DNA of 64,000 nucleotides, from positions 1,054,001 to 1,118,000 of the forward strand of contig JADJLQ010000002.1 of assembly GCA_016709995.1 (NCBI GenBank), written 5' to 3'. A model generated the notes under the pieces. The model was not told where the DNA came from, ran no database searches, and saw only the letters and a program-made list of their open reading frames with translations. The DNA comes from Saprospiraceae bacterium (lineage in GTDB: Bacteria; Bacteroidota; Bacteroidia; Chitinophagales; Saprospiraceae). Shown here piece by piece: positions 27,757 through 37,445 of the stretch (position 1 is its first letter; the number at the start of each line of letters is the position of its first letter). The translations under genes were made by a program, and so were the position numbers.

Positions 27757-28986
27757 ATGATGCAAGATCTCAGTAGACAATTGGCCCGCGAAGCTATGGA
27801 GCAGGAAGTGCTCTCACCTAAGGAAAAATTGGATGACTATGCCAATAATCAGAGCAAGCTGTTTTTGGGAATCCCTGTTGAAGAGAGAATGCAGGAAAAC
27901 AGGGTTGCACTGATACCCAACGGAGTGGCTATGTTAACAGCCAGCGGACATAGGGTCATTATCGAAAAAGGCGCAGGCAAAAGATCATTTTACAATGACG
28001 AAGATTATTCAGAAGCAGGCGCAGAGGTCACCAGTGATAGAAAGGAAATCTTTAAAGCCAGTATCATATTAAAAGTCGCCCCTCCGACAATTGAAGAGAT
28101 AGAGCTTATGCCAGGTGATCAGATGTTAATATCTCCGCTGCATATGCCTCTCGTCACCGAAGAATACCTGCAGATGCTCCGAAAGAAAAAGATCACTGCG
28201 GTGGCCATGGAGTATTTAAAAGACAAAAACGACAGCTTTCCTATAGTCCGTACACTCAGTGGAATTGCTGGATTGAGTGCAGTGCTGACTGCAGCAGAAT
28301 TGCTATCTGTTACAAGTCATGGCCGGGGAGTACTCCTCGGAGGTATAGCGGGCATACCACCTGCCAAGGTATTGATTCTGGGGGCTGGTGTCGTTGGGGA
28401 ATTTGCCACTAAAGCAGCACTCGGGCTAGGTGCTTCGGTGCGTGTGTTTGACAACAATATCTATAAATTGATGCGTCTGCAAAACAGTGTCGGTACTCCA
28501 CTCCATACATCAGTCCTCAATCCGAAATATCTCGAGTATCAACTCAAAAGTGCTGATGTAGTCATAGGCGCCATACACTCTAAAACAGGTCGCGCGCCGA
28601 TGGTGGTGACAGAAGAGATGGTCATGAAAATGAAACAAGGCTCTGTCATCGTGGATGTGAGCATCGATCAGGGCGGCTGCTTTGAAACCTCAGAAGTATG
28701 TACTCATGATCATCCGACCTTCATCAAACATGGTGTGATACATTATTGTGTACCCAATATCGCCTCTAAAGTGCCTCGTACAGCTTCTTCTGCTATCAGC
28801 AATATTATAGCTCCTTTGTTGTTATCTACCTCAGAAGTACAGAATATAGAGGAAATGCTTTTTGCCAACCCAGGGCTCCGACATGGGGTATATGCTTTCA
28901 AGGGTCATATCACCAATGAATACCTGGGCAAACAGTTTAATATGAAGTATTCTGATATTAATTTATTACTGACTTCCAGTTTTTAA
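27757..28986 (+). CDS. ald: Alanine dehydrogenase
   Basis: 409 residues, alanine dehydrogenase/PNT family. The N-terminal catalytic domain has GIPVEERMQENRVALIPNGV, and Lys and His residues typical of substrate binding lie in KVAPPT and SPLHMP. The Rossmann domain has VLILGAGVVGEFATKAALGL and ends in an acidic residue (VRVFDN) suited to NAD. The C-terminus has HYCVPNIASKVPRTAS. It interconverts alanine and pyruvate with NAD. It is somewhat longer at the N-terminus than the usual 370-residue enzyme, as in other Bacteroidota. Confidence 0.92.
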   Translation: MMQDLSRQLAREAMEQEVLSPKEKLDDYANNQSKLFLGIPVEERMQENRVALIPNGVAMLTASGHRVIIEKGAGKRSFYNDEDYSEAGAEVTSDRKEIFKASIILKVAPPTIEEIELMPGDQMLISPLHMPLVTEEYLQMLRKKKITAVAMEYLKDKNDSFPIVRTLSGIAGLSAVLTAAELLSVTSHGRGVLLGGIAGIPPAKVLILGAGVVGEFATKAALGLGASVRVFDNNIYKLMRLQNSVGTPLHTSVLNPKYLEYQLKSADVVIGAIHSKTGRAPMVVTEEMVMKMKQGSVIVDVSIDQGGCFETSEVCTHDHPTFIKHGVIHYCVPNIASKVPRTASSAISNIIAPLLLSTSEVQNIEEMLFANPGLRHGVYAFKGHITNEYLGKQFNMKYSDINLLLTSSF

Positions 28987-29074
28987 AGAAAAGAACATTT
29001 TTAATAAGGATACAAAGTATGACCAGCTTTTGAGGCATACCTTATTTTATTGATCCCAAATATTTAGCCTCAAG

Positions 29075-29578
29075 ATGATAGAAACACCTCGACTAATTCT
29101 AATACCACTGACCTACGATCAGCTTTTAAAATATATTCGTTGTGACCATTCCCTGGAGGCCGAACTCAATCTACAGCCATCTTCAAGAAAGATATCGACC
29201 GAATTGAAAGAGGCTTTGGAGCAAACCATTCTACCCAATGTTGCCGACCCGAACAAAAACTATTTATATTCAACACTTTGGACAGCGGTCTTGAAAGAAG
29301 AGAACTCAATGGTAGGAGATCTGTGTATCATCGGTGAACCCAATGCAGCAGGGGAAATCGAGATTGGTTATGGAATCTATGATGAATATAAAGACCGAGG
29401 TTATATGACTGAAATTGTAAGTGGACTGATACGTTGGGCAAAATCCGAAACAAGGGTGCTTGCTGTAGTTGCTTCTTCTGAAGAAACCAATTTCGCTTCT
29501 TCAAAAGTGCTTGAAAAAAATGGATTTGTCGCTATTGGTAAAACTGGAACTCTGATCAATTGGAGGCGGTACTTATAG
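29075..29578 (+). CDS. GNAT family N-acetyltransferase (RimJ/RimL-like)
   Basis: 167 residues. The opening MIETPRLILIPLTYDQL is typical of the RimJ/RimL acetyltransferase_3 subgroup. The acetyl-CoA core is at IEIGYGIYDEYKDRGYMTEIV, with a C-terminal SSKVLEKNGFVAIG motif. The acceptor substrate cannot be told from sequence. Monocistronic. Confidence 0.88.
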   Translation: MIETPRLILIPLTYDQLLKYIRCDHSLEAELNLQPSSRKISTELKEALEQTILPNVADPNKNYLYSTLWTAVLKEENSMVGDLCIIGEPNAAGEIEIGYGIYDEYKDRGYMTEIVSGLIRWAKSETRVLAVVASSEETNFASSKVLEKNGFVAIGKTGTLINWRRYL

Positions 29579-29665
29579 ATAAGATCACCTTACAGCGTGG
29601 AAACCCCTTATTCGTTGGTACTAATAACAACAGTCCTTTATCCATTGCCCGTGGCACATTGTTTT

Positions 29666-30373
29666 CTATTTTATTCCTCCAAATGCTCCAAAACACATAT
29701 TCTTATGAAGGATTTCTACTTTACTGAATCCTACTTTTTTCATAAGGTCCAATTGATAATTCATTGATCTTGGTGAATCTTCTTTAGCCACATAATCCAA
29801 CACCTTGTTCCGATAAGATACGCCTTCAATGGCTTCTAAGTAATCACCATATCTTTCCCATGTATAATCATTTATGGATACGGTATCCTGCGTGATCAAA
29901 TCCGAAATCATAAAACAACCACCTGGCTTGAGCAGTCTAAAAAGTTTATCAAAGGTTGTTTCCCAATCTAGATCATCTCTTAAATGATGTAACACAGCCC
30001 CCGCCAAAATGATATCAAAATGATTTTGATCTAGCTGGACTTCCCTGATATCACCTTGCAGAATCTCCACGCTATTATCGGTCTGTGGTAGGACTCTTTC
30101 AAATGCTTTGTCCAACATGGGTTTGCTCAAGTCAACCAGTGTGCAATGTAAGTTTGGAATTTTTGTGAGCATCATCAAGGTGTAATTGCCGGCTCCGCAT
30201 CCAATGTCAAGTAAATTTTCAGCATGCGGAACAATTCTTTTTGCCGATTCAGTTATTAGTTCCAATGAAATCTTGGCATCTATCGTTGAAAGCTGTCCTG
30301 AGTCAAGGTTAGAAAATCGCTATACATCTTTATCAAATCGTGTTCTAATTTCTTCTATCGTAGATTTTTTCAT
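29666..30373 (-). pseudogene. Class I SAM-dependent methyltransferase with in-frame TAG at codon 18
   Basis: The family start is the ATG at 30373 (MKKSTIEEIRTRFDKDV), followed by TAG at 30322-30320 and then, in the same frame, RFSNLDSGQLSTIDAKISLE and the rest of the protein. Related methyltransferases have an acidic or polar residue at that place (about FDxDVERFSN), so one substitution from GAG would create the stop. The downstream domain is intact: LLDIGCGAGNYTLMML (SAM motif I), VDLSKPMLD, GDIREVQ and ILAGAVLHHLRDD. Restart from a TTG at 30265 would give 199 residues with all of the SAM fold, so partial function cannot be excluded. Could also be a sequencing error. Confidence 0.8.
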
Positions 30374-30421
30374 ATGCTATATTATATTCGGACTTTTAGT
30401 TTGCAGCATAAATGGGCTATA

Positions 30422-31747
30422 CTAATCTTTGATGTGTTTGCTGTTCTTAAACCAATAAAAAGCTCCGATACCCAATCCCAACAAGACCAATCCAGGTAAG
30501 GCTTGCTCAGGTTTCTGAAAAAAAATATTAATCGCAAAGACACTCTGGAGTGATATAAAAATCAAAGGGATGAGCGGATAGCCCCAGGTGCGATAAGGTC
30601 GGTGCGTGGAAGTAAACCGTTTTCTAAAAATAAATATAGATGCTGCTGCAAGGGCAAAAAACAGAGCGTCCATAAAAGTGACGAAGGTGATGATTTTGTC
30701 AAATAAGGCACTAAAGAAAAACAATATGCAGAGTGCCCAGACTGCCTGAAACAACATGGCTGCTACCGGAGTCCTCCAGCGCACATGGATACCTGCCAAT
30801 GATTTAAAAAACAATCCGTCCTCAGCCATGGCATAATAAATCCTGGGAGCACTCATGGTATAGATACTGATCGTGCCTAAGATGGACAGGGCTATTCCAA
30901 CTGCTATGAGTCGGCCGCCCCAGGGTAGCAGTGCCGACATCGCGTCGCTGGCGATCGTCTGAGTTTGACTGATTTGTTGGAGCGGTAATAACCTGAGATA
31001 AGCAATATTAATCAATACATAAGCCAGGGTGATGATGGTCATGCCCAGAATCATGGCCCTGGCGACATTCCTGGTGGGATTGATCACCTCACCAGCCACA
31101 TAGGTAGCATGATGCCAGCCTCCAACTGAAAAGAAGACCCCTATCATGCCACTGAATAAGACGACGATCAGGTGGCTGGGGGTGGAATATACTGTCTCAA
31201 AATTTTGATAGATGGCATCGGACTGACCATAAAAGATACCTGCAAATATCAACAAAGCTATGGCTGAAAGTTTGATTGTGGTCAGGATATTGGAAAGGTA
31301 TTGGCTATAATGCACACCAAGTATATTGATGCCTGTGAGGACCACCATCGTAGAGGCGGCTATGATGAGCTTGCTTGAAGTCGTGATGCCAGGTATCAGA
31401 AATCGCAAATACTCCGCAAATGCTACACAAAGCCCAGCGAGGGATCCCGTATTGATCACCATCAGCATGACCCAACCATATAAAAACCCGGTGAGGTCTC
31501 CATAAGCATTTTTAAGGTAGACATAGACTCCGCCAGCCTGTGGAAATAAGCCCCCTAGCTCTGAAAAGGTCAACGCTCCTGTCAATCCCATGATACCCCC
31601 TAATACCCATACCATCAGGATGAGGTAGGGATGACCTATTTCTTTAGCTATAGTCCCCGGGGTGACGAAAATACCAGAGCCGATGCTCGAGCCTACAGCA
31701 ATCATCGTGAGGCCATAGAGGGTAATGCGTTTTTGAAATTGGGTCAA
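30422..31747 (-). CDS. APC superfamily amino acid permease
   Basis: 441 residues with about 12 membrane helices. The first helix motif VGSSIGSGIFVTPG is the substrate-binding unwound segment of APC/LAT-type transporters, and GALTFSELGGLFPQAGGVYVYLK is helix 2-3. It is likely an amino acid exchanger or symporter in the inner membrane; substrate unknown. The start is TTG at 31747, and no in-frame ATG precedes the first helix. Divergent from the DUF5916 gene. Confidence 0.92.
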   Translation of the reverse strand: MTQFQKRITLYGLTMIAVGSSIGSGIFVTPGTIAKEIGHPYLILMVWVLGGIMGLTGALTFSELGGLFPQAGGVYVYLKNAYGDLTGFLYGWVMLMVINTGSLAGLCVAFAEYLRFLIPGITTSSKLIIAASTMVVLTGINILGVHYSQYLSNILTTIKLSAIALLIFAGIFYGQSDAIYQNFETVYSTPSHLIVVLFSGMIGVFFSVGGWHHATYVAGEVINPTRNVARAMILGMTIITLAYVLINIAYLRLLPLQQISQTQTIASDAMSALLPWGGRLIAVGIALSILGTISIYTMSAPRIYYAMAEDGLFFKSLAGIHVRWRTPVAAMLFQAVWALCILFFFSALFDKIITFVTFMDALFFALAAASIFIFRKRFTSTHRPYRTWGYPLIPLIFISLQSVFAINIFFQKPEQALPGLVLLGLGIGAFYWFKNSKHIKD

Positions 31748-31999
31748 GCGATTAAATTATTAAACAAAATACATAGGTTTGGCTGAATCAGTGCAGAGGG
31801 GAAGGATTTTCAAGTTATTGGCTGAAGTATTGATAATAACAAGATTCATTATGCAAAAGAAAGTTTAGAAAAGACTTGATACTTTCATTCAATATAGTCT
31901 GTAATATTTTATACGCCGGCGAAATTTTAATAAGACTTTCTTAAAATCTAAATAGATACTTCATTCAAGCTGATTAGTTCTATTTTTATCCCCTGATTT

Positions 32000-34168
32000 A
32001 TGAATAGAATATCTGGTATCGTACTGGCAATCATCATTGCTCTTCCCTCCATGGCGCAGAAGAAGAACGCCTCCTACCGTTATCCAATGAATCAAATTAA
32101 TGTGCCTGTCAAGGTAGACGGCTCACCAGATGATGATATATGGCGATCTATTCAAATAGCGACTGATTTTTTTATGGTCTTGCCTATGGATACCAGCAAA
32201 GCCAAAGGCCGTACTGATGTCAGGATGTGCTATGACCAAAAAAACATATACCTGTTGGTGGAGGCATATCATATGATCGACAAGAACTACAAAGTAGAGT
32301 CTTTAAAAAGAGACTTTGCTTTTGGTAAAAACGATAATTTCCTGCTTTTCATGGATCCTTATGATGATAGAACCAATGGGTTTTCTTTTGGAGCCAACGC
32401 AGCAGGGGCTTTATGGGATGGCACAATGTATGATGGCGGCAAAGTAGATCTGAGTTGGGAGAATAAGTGGCGGGGAGTCACCAAAAACTATGATGACAAA
32501 TGGGTGTTTGAAGCCTCTATACCATTTAAGAGCATTCGGTACAAAAAAGGCATCACAGAATGGGGAATTAATTTTTCCCGCCTGGATATCCGGACTACAG
32601 AAAAATCTTCATGGACTCCGATCCCTAGGATATTTCCTACAGCCTCTCTAGCATATACAGGCACCTTAGTCTGGGACGAAGCTCCACCACAAGTAGGGAC
32701 CAATATATCCATCATCCCTTATGCCCTGACAGGAGTTTCTAAAAATTTTGCAGCCGGCACCAAAGCAACCACTAGAAAAGAAATCGGTGGCGATGCCAAG
32801 GTCGCTTTGGGCAGTGCGCTCAACCTTGATCTGACTGTCAATCCTGATTTTTCACAGGTAGAAGTTGATCAGCAAGTATCTAACCTGGATCGGTTTGAAT
32901 TGTTTTTTCCGGAACGTAGACAGTTTTTTTTGGAAAATGGAGACTTGTTTGCAGGTATAGGTAACAGCACTTTGCGACCTTTTTTTTCCAGGCGTATTGG
33001 TCTGGGTATCCCGATAGATTTTGGTGCCAGGTTGAGTGGTAAGCTAGACAAGAACTGGCGCATTGGCTTATTGGATATGCAGACTCGTAAAGATGCGGTG
33101 CAGCCGGGGTACAATTTTGGAATGCTGGCCTTACAACGTAAAGTATTTAGTCGTTCCAATATCGCCATCTTTGGGATCAATAAGCAAGCTGTAGCCTATG
33201 ACCAATTGTCTTCCGAATTAAAGAAAAGTAATAATGAGTATAACAGAAACCTGGGCTTTGAGTACAACCTGGCCTCAGCCAATAATCGGTGGACCGGAAA
33301 ATTTATGTACGCACGGTCTTTTGATGCCAAAAAATCCAGCAATGCCTGGTCTCATGTAGGTAATCTGGCTTATGCCACTCGGAATTATTCGATCAATTGG
33401 CAACAAGAATATGTAAGCAAAAACTATACGGCCGAAGTGGGATATGTCCCCCGCAAAGAATACTATAAAATCAGCCCTACGGTAAGTTATTTGTTTTATC
33501 CTGGTGCAGGAAAAATATTGACTCATGGACCGAGTTTGGGTGTATTCTCCTATTTTACTCCAAAGCTGAAGACCACAGACCGGACTGTATTTTTTATGTA
33601 CAAATTTAATTTTAGAAATTCAGCTACAGCCGATGTCTGGGTGGGAGATGACTGGGTGCAGCTATTACAACCATTTGATCCTACCAATACCAATAAAGAT
33701 ACTTTGGCTCGTGGAAGTATACATAAATGGCGGTCTACCGGTGGTGATTATGGATCCCCGCCTCAACGGCTGTTTACTTATGCTTTTTCTTACAGGGTAG
33801 GGGGATATTACCGGGATGGGCATCGTACAAATGTCACTACAGAGATCGGCTACCGGTTTCAGCCATATGTCAAACTAGGTCTTTCGTCCAGTTACAACAG
33901 GATCAATATAGAAGCTCCCTGGAACAAAACGGTGTTTTGGCTGGTAGGGCCCAGGGTCGATATTACTTTTACCAACAGTCTTTATTTTACCTCTTTCGTA
34001 CAATATAACGAACAGGTCAATAACCTTAATATCAATACCAGGCTCCAGTGGCGCTTCAAACCTGCCTCAGATATATATTTGGTATACACGGATAATTATA
34101 TTCCTTCACCATGGAATGTGAAGAATAGGGCCTTCGTGTTTAAGATGAATTATTGGTGGAATCTGTAG
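32000..34168 (+). CDS. DUF5916 protein with CBM9-like domain
   Basis: 722 residues with a signal peptide (cleavage near SMAQK). The N-terminal CBM9-like sandwich (about 35-215) has the motif VKVDGSPDDDIWRS. The rest is DUF5916, with QVEVDQQVSNLDRFELFFPERRQFFLEN split as a family hallmark (about 285-315), followed by beta-rich, probably outer-membrane barrel, sequence ending in an aromatic residue and NL. Family function is not established; a surface carbohydrate or metal-related role has been suggested by the domain only. Monocistronic, preceded by a 250-nt promoter region. Confidence 0.88.
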   Translation: MNRISGIVLAIIIALPSMAQKKNASYRYPMNQINVPVKVDGSPDDDIWRSIQIATDFFMVLPMDTSKAKGRTDVRMCYDQKNIYLLVEAYHMIDKNYKVESLKRDFAFGKNDNFLLFMDPYDDRTNGFSFGANAAGALWDGTMYDGGKVDLSWENKWRGVTKNYDDKWVFEASIPFKSIRYKKGITEWGINFSRLDIRTTEKSSWTPIPRIFPTASLAYTGTLVWDEAPPQVGTNISIIPYALTGVSKNFAAGTKATTRKEIGGDAKVALGSALNLDLTVNPDFSQVEVDQQVSNLDRFELFFPERRQFFLENGDLFAGIGNSTLRPFFSRRIGLGIPIDFGARLSGKLDKNWRIGLLDMQTRKDAVQPGYNFGMLALQRKVFSRSNIAIFGINKQAVAYDQLSSELKKSNNEYNRNLGFEYNLASANNRWTGKFMYARSFDAKKSSNAWSHVGNLAYATRNYSINWQQEYVSKNYTAEVGYVPRKEYYKISPTVSYLFYPGAGKILTHGPSLGVFSYFTPKLKTTDRTVFFMYKFNFRNSATADVWVGDDWVQLLQPFDPTNTNKDTLARGSIHKWRSTGGDYGSPPQRLFTYAFSYRVGGYYRDGHRTNVTTEIGYRFQPYVKLGLSSSYNRINIEAPWNKTVFWLVGPRVDITFTNSLYFTSFVQYNEQVNNLNINTRLQWRFKPASDIYLVYTDNYIPSPWNVKNRAFVFKMNYWWNL

Positions 34169-34354
34169 GGGGTTAAGTGGAGAGGTCGCGCGAAGGCGCA
34201 AAGGCGCAAAGAAGGGGAGATAATTTTGCACAGTGGGTAAGAAAGTCCCTCAACCTGGGTAACTAGCTGCACTAAAAGAATAAGGCATAGTATGATCTTG
34301 GAAGGTATCAGTCATAAATGACCAGCTTTATCAAAAAATAAAATATCTTTAAAT

Positions 34355-35260
34355 ATGAAACGAAGAAATTTTCTCAAATCCACCGCACTGGCAACCCCAC
34401 TGGTGGGATTAACTTCAATTAAAGGGCTGGCTGATCGATCCCACGATGCGGCAGCGTTTAAAATGAAATATGCCCCGCACTTTGGGATGTTTAAAAACTC
34501 AGCTGGTGGAGATCTGGTAGACCAACTAAAGTTTATGGCGGACAATGGGTTTATGGCTCTGGAGGATAATGGTATGTTGGGAAGACCGGTGGAAGAGCAA
34601 AATAAAATAGGTAATACGCTGGCCAAATTAAGTATGACAATGGGGGTCTTTGTCGTCGAAGGAGGTGATAACTGGAAGGTATCCCTGACGACCGGCAAAA
34701 AAGAATTTCTAGATACGTTTGTCAAGACTTGTGAAAAATCAGTAGAACTCGCTAAGCGGGTCAATGCTACATGGATGACTGTTGTGCCCGGGTATTTTGA
34801 ACGTACCCTACCAGTCGAGATTCAGACCGCGAATGTCATCGAAGCGATGAAGCGAGGTGCATCGATCTTGGAACCTCATGGCCTGGTGATGGTGATGGAG
34901 CCTCTTTCAGACAATCCGGATCTATTCCTACGTACCGCTGCTCAATCGTTTATGATCTGCAAATCAGTGGCCAGCCCGGCTTGTAAAACCCTATACGATA
35001 TCTATCATATGCAGCGCAATACCGGTCATCTGATCCCCACTATAGAGAAATGCTGGGATGAGATCGCATACTTTCAGATCGGAGACAATCCCGGTCGTAA
35101 AGAACCTACGACTGGGGAGATCAACTATAAAAACATCTTTAAGTTTATCCATGAAAAAGGGTATACCGGTATCATGGGTATGGAGCATGGCAATTCGATC
35201 GCCGGTAAAGAAGGGGAGCAGGCGCTGATCAAAGCGTATCGGGAGAGTGATGGGTTTTGA
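34355..35260 (+). CDS. Sugar phosphate isomerase/epimerase-like TIM barrel protein, Tat-exported
   Basis: 301 residues. A Tat-like leader (MKRRNFLKSTALATPLVGLT) is followed by an AP-endonuclease-2/xylose-isomerase-like TIM barrel. Likely metal ligands include Glu in VMVMEPLSDNPD, Asp/His in LYDIYHMQRNTGHL, and Glu/His in IMGMEHGNSIAGKEGEQA. This resembles periplasmic hydroxypyruvate isomerase-like proteins of Bacteroidota sugar metabolism. The substrate is unknown. The upstream intergenic region carries a short GGCGCAAA tandem repeat (34188-34214). Confidence 0.87.
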   Translation: MKRRNFLKSTALATPLVGLTSIKGLADRSHDAAAFKMKYAPHFGMFKNSAGGDLVDQLKFMADNGFMALEDNGMLGRPVEEQNKIGNTLAKLSMTMGVFVVEGGDNWKVSLTTGKKEFLDTFVKTCEKSVELAKRVNATWMTVVPGYFERTLPVEIQTANVIEAMKRGASILEPHGLVMVMEPLSDNPDLFLRTAAQSFMICKSVASPACKTLYDIYHMQRNTGHLIPTIEKCWDEIAYFQIGDNPGRKEPTTGEINYKNIFKFIHEKGYTGIMGMEHGNSIAGKEGEQALIKAYRESDGF

Positions 35261-35387
35261 GCTGACGCAAAAACTGCTTGGCTTCAAACTCCGTAGGTTC
35301 TAGCTGTGCGCCAGCTGACTCAAATCTGCTAGGGGCTCGCCAAACCAACGAAGCTAGACCTAAATAACGCATAAAAGGTTGATATTT

Positions 35388-35966
35388 TTATTCAATAAGT
35401 CCTTTGCCTTTCATGATGCGATCTATACATTTTTCTATTCTCGACTCCCTGGTTTTAGCCTGTACTGGTTGGGAAAAATGAATTAGATATGCTCTTTGTC
35501 TTCCAGGAGTTAATTTACCAAACGCAGTTTTTAAAGCAGGCTTTTCTGTTAATATATTTTGAAACTCAATTGGAAATTTTAAAGTTGTTTTTTTCTGGAC
35601 GGGTTTTGCAGGGCCGGATTTTTCTATATCGATGGCTTGCAGGGCAAAGGCTTTCAGGGCTGGCGCCAATTTAATGACTTCTTTGACATTGACGAACCGA
35701 AGCTGACGACCCACGATAGTGTTTTCCCCGGTTTTGACCAGCAGACCTTGGGGATCTTTTAAGAGGTATCCTTTAAAAAATAATACCGCGCAGTAAGCTT
35801 TAAATCCTTGTATGACTACGATGTTTTTATCTTCCCAACAATAGCAGGGTTTGCTCCATTTGAGGTGTTCAGTCACGGGGCAGTCCAGCAGGATCAATCG
35901 TAATAGTTCCATTTCCTTTTGCCAGTGCTTGGCATGTTGGAGATATTGGTCTACCTGGGGATTCAT
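35388..35966 (-). CDS. YdeI/OmpD-associated family protein (DUF1801)
   Basis: 192 residues from the ATG at 35966 (MNPQVDQYLQHAKHWQKEME), preferred over an upstream start at 36020 that adds unlike sequence. The DUF1801 core (LKWSKPCYCWEDKNIVVIQG, YCAVLFFKGYLLKDPQGLLV) is followed by a YdeI-type tail (LKTAFGKLTPGRQRAYLIHF). The family is small and cytosolic, with no firmly known function in this group. Confidence 0.87.
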   Translation of the reverse strand: MNPQVDQYLQHAKHWQKEMELLRLILLDCPVTEHLKWSKPCYCWEDKNIVVIQGFKAYCAVLFFKGYLLKDPQGLLVKTGENTIVGRQLRFVNVKEVIKLAPALKAFALQAIDIEKSGPAKPVQKKTTLKFPIEFQNILTEKPALKTAFGKLTPGRQRAYLIHFSQPVQAKTRESRIEKCIDRIMKGKGLIE

Positions 35967-36032
35967 ATGGATAATTTGGTAATGTTTTTTTCTAATAATA
36001 CTACCTTGAATGGATAGCAAATGCTTTGCTCA

Positions 36033-36320
36033 TCAATTCGATTTCAGATCTTGCCATACCCATTTTTTTGCTAAAACACTCCGGGCTAAAACTGCCTTTT
36101 TTACTTCATTTTCAATCTTGATCATTTTCTCTGTTTTCAAGTGGAAGTATTTAATGTCCGGGTTTAAGTAGATCGGCCTTTCGGAGGACAGAAAATCTTT
36201 GCTATACTCAAATGAAAATGCTTTTTGGTCATTAGCCTGTTGAGCCGATAACACGCCTAAAAGTATTGGATTATCTTTAAACCAATCAGCAAATACGTAA
36301 ATCGAAGTAGTTTGGCTCAT
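36033..36320 (-). pseudogene. HipA remnant: N-terminal segment joined to a C-terminal helix
   Basis: 95 residues where HipA kinases have about 400. Residues 1-52 match the HipA N-terminal domain (ILLGVLSAQQANDQKAFSFE, LNPDI). Residues 53-85 (KYFHLKTEKMIKIENEVKKA) resemble the family's extreme C-terminal helix, normally the YFxLxxxxAxxIxxEV pattern. The kinase core between them is missing. A single in-frame internal deletion would explain this. It is 4 nt downstream of an intact HipB-like gene. The match of the second segment to the HipA tail is from memory of the family pattern. Confidence 0.65.
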
Positions 36321-36324
36321 GGTA

Positions 36325-36621
36325 CTATTTTTTATTTAATAGTTCCAGATCCTGTAGTTTCCTTCCAAATGCATCATCTGAGGCTATTTTCAAAAAATCT
36401 TCATGCAAACCTAAAACCCTTAAAGTATTGAAATATGCTCCGAGCGAGACTTTTCCATTTCCTTTTTCAATATGGTACAGGGTAGTTCTGTCAATATTGG
36501 CACGTTCTGCCACTTGAATGGTGGTAAGTTTTCTTCGCTTACGGGCAAGCTTAATATGCTCTCCCATTTGTTCCAATATTTGCTGGTTTTTGGGGAAAAG
36601 TATTTGCTTTTTGGAATTCAT
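36325..36621 (-). CDS. HipB-like XRE-family antitoxin/regulator
   Basis: 98 residues with a helix-turn-helix at about 20-75 (GEHIKLARKRRKLTTIQVAE, RTTLYHIEKGNGKVSLGAYF). The C-terminal tail matches the HipB family (FGRKLQDLELL). In a working system it would bind and neutralise HipA and repress the operon. Here the partner is a remnant, so it may be an orphan antitoxin or may protect against other HipA toxins. Confidence 0.88.
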   Translation of the reverse strand: MNSKKQILFPKNQQILEQMGEHIKLARKRRKLTTIQVAERANIDRTTLYHIEKGNGKVSLGAYFNTLRVLGLHEDFLKIASDDAFGRKLQDLELLNKK

Positions 36622-36780
36622 GTCTATTATTATCTACAAATGTGAGAAATATGTTGAGAATAAACAACATTTATTCCCAGATATGAGTCCCGGAGCATTA
36701 GGACACCCCATTAAACTCCGTGAATTAAAATTTCTTTGCTACTTGAATATATTAAGTATCCATCATCCCAAAAATAAGTC

Positions 36781-36788
36781 TATATTTG
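36781..36788 (+). promoter_or_regulatory. Candidate -7 box (TATATTTG) of the efflux operon
   Basis: Fits TAnnTTTG, 34 nt before the TetR ATG. No strong -33 element was found. Confidence 0.35.
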
Positions 36789-36796
36789 CACTTCGA

Positions 36797-36817
36797 ACGA
36801 CTGTTCTAACCATCCGT
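36797..36817 (+). promoter_or_regulatory. Candidate TetR operator
   Basis: Imperfect inverted repeat ACGACTGTT...AACCATCCGT, placed between the candidate -7 box and the TetR start codon. Its position suits autorepression by the encoded TetR protein. Twelve of 21 positions are symmetric, so support is moderate. Confidence 0.35.
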
Positions 36818-36822
36818 CCTAA

Positions 36823-37434
36823 ATGACCGTATCAGAGCAAAATAAAGAGCAAAGTATCCTGGAGTCCGCCCGGTCCCTCTTCCTGTCCAAAGGGCTTGCG
36901 GGTACCTCGATGCATGATATCGCAGCTCAAGCGGGTACAACTAAGTCGATGGTCAATTATTATTTCAGGAGTAAGGAGCGGCTATTTGCGCGGATATTCA
37001 GGGAGGAGTTTGCGCATTTATTTGCTTCGATCGGGGCTATTATCCAACAAGATCTGCCATTAAAGGAAAAGATCAGGCAGATTGTGAAGGTTGACCTTGA
37101 AAAACTGATGTCCATGACGGAGCTGCCTATGTTTATCATGAGCGAGCTCTATCGCAATCCCGAGATCATTCTCAAAGACCTGGATCATGTACCCATCAAA
37201 AAGATTACCAGTCGGTTGGAGGAAGATATCAATGCGGAGGTGAAGGCTGGACTGATTCGATATATGGATGCTAAAGAATTGATGATCAATATTCAATCCC
37301 TTACCATTTACCCTATCCTTGCCAAACCCTTGCTCATTCACAGGATGGGTCATACTGAAAAATCATTTAATCAACTTATGGAAAAAAGAAAGAACGATAT
37401 CGTTGAGTTCATCTGGAATTCTATCAAAGTATAA
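36823..37434 (+). CDS. TetR/AcrR family transcriptional regulator
   Basis: 203 residues. The N-terminal DNA-binding domain has ILESARSLFLSKGLAGTSMHDIAAQAGTTKSMVNYYFRSKERLF split across about 12-53, with the canonical helix-turn-helix. The all-alpha C-terminal ligand domain fits a drug sensor. It is the first gene of an efflux operon (TolC, adaptor, two ATPases, two permeases) and probably represses it until a substrate binds. Confidence 0.94.
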   Translation: MTVSEQNKEQSILESARSLFLSKGLAGTSMHDIAAQAGTTKSMVNYYFRSKERLFARIFREEFAHLFASIGAIIQQDLPLKEKIRQIVKVDLEKLMSMTELPMFIMSELYRNPEIILKDLDHVPIKKITSRLEEDINAEVKAGLIRYMDAKELMINIQSLTIYPILAKPLLIHRMGHTEKSFNQLMEKRKNDIVEFIWNSIKV

Positions 37435-37445
37435 TCTCTGACCTT

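Noticed and set aside
34188..34214. GGCGCAAA tandem repeat upstream of the TIM-barrel gene as a regulatory site
   Set aside because: Two to three imperfect units only, resembling common dispersed repeats; no functional support.
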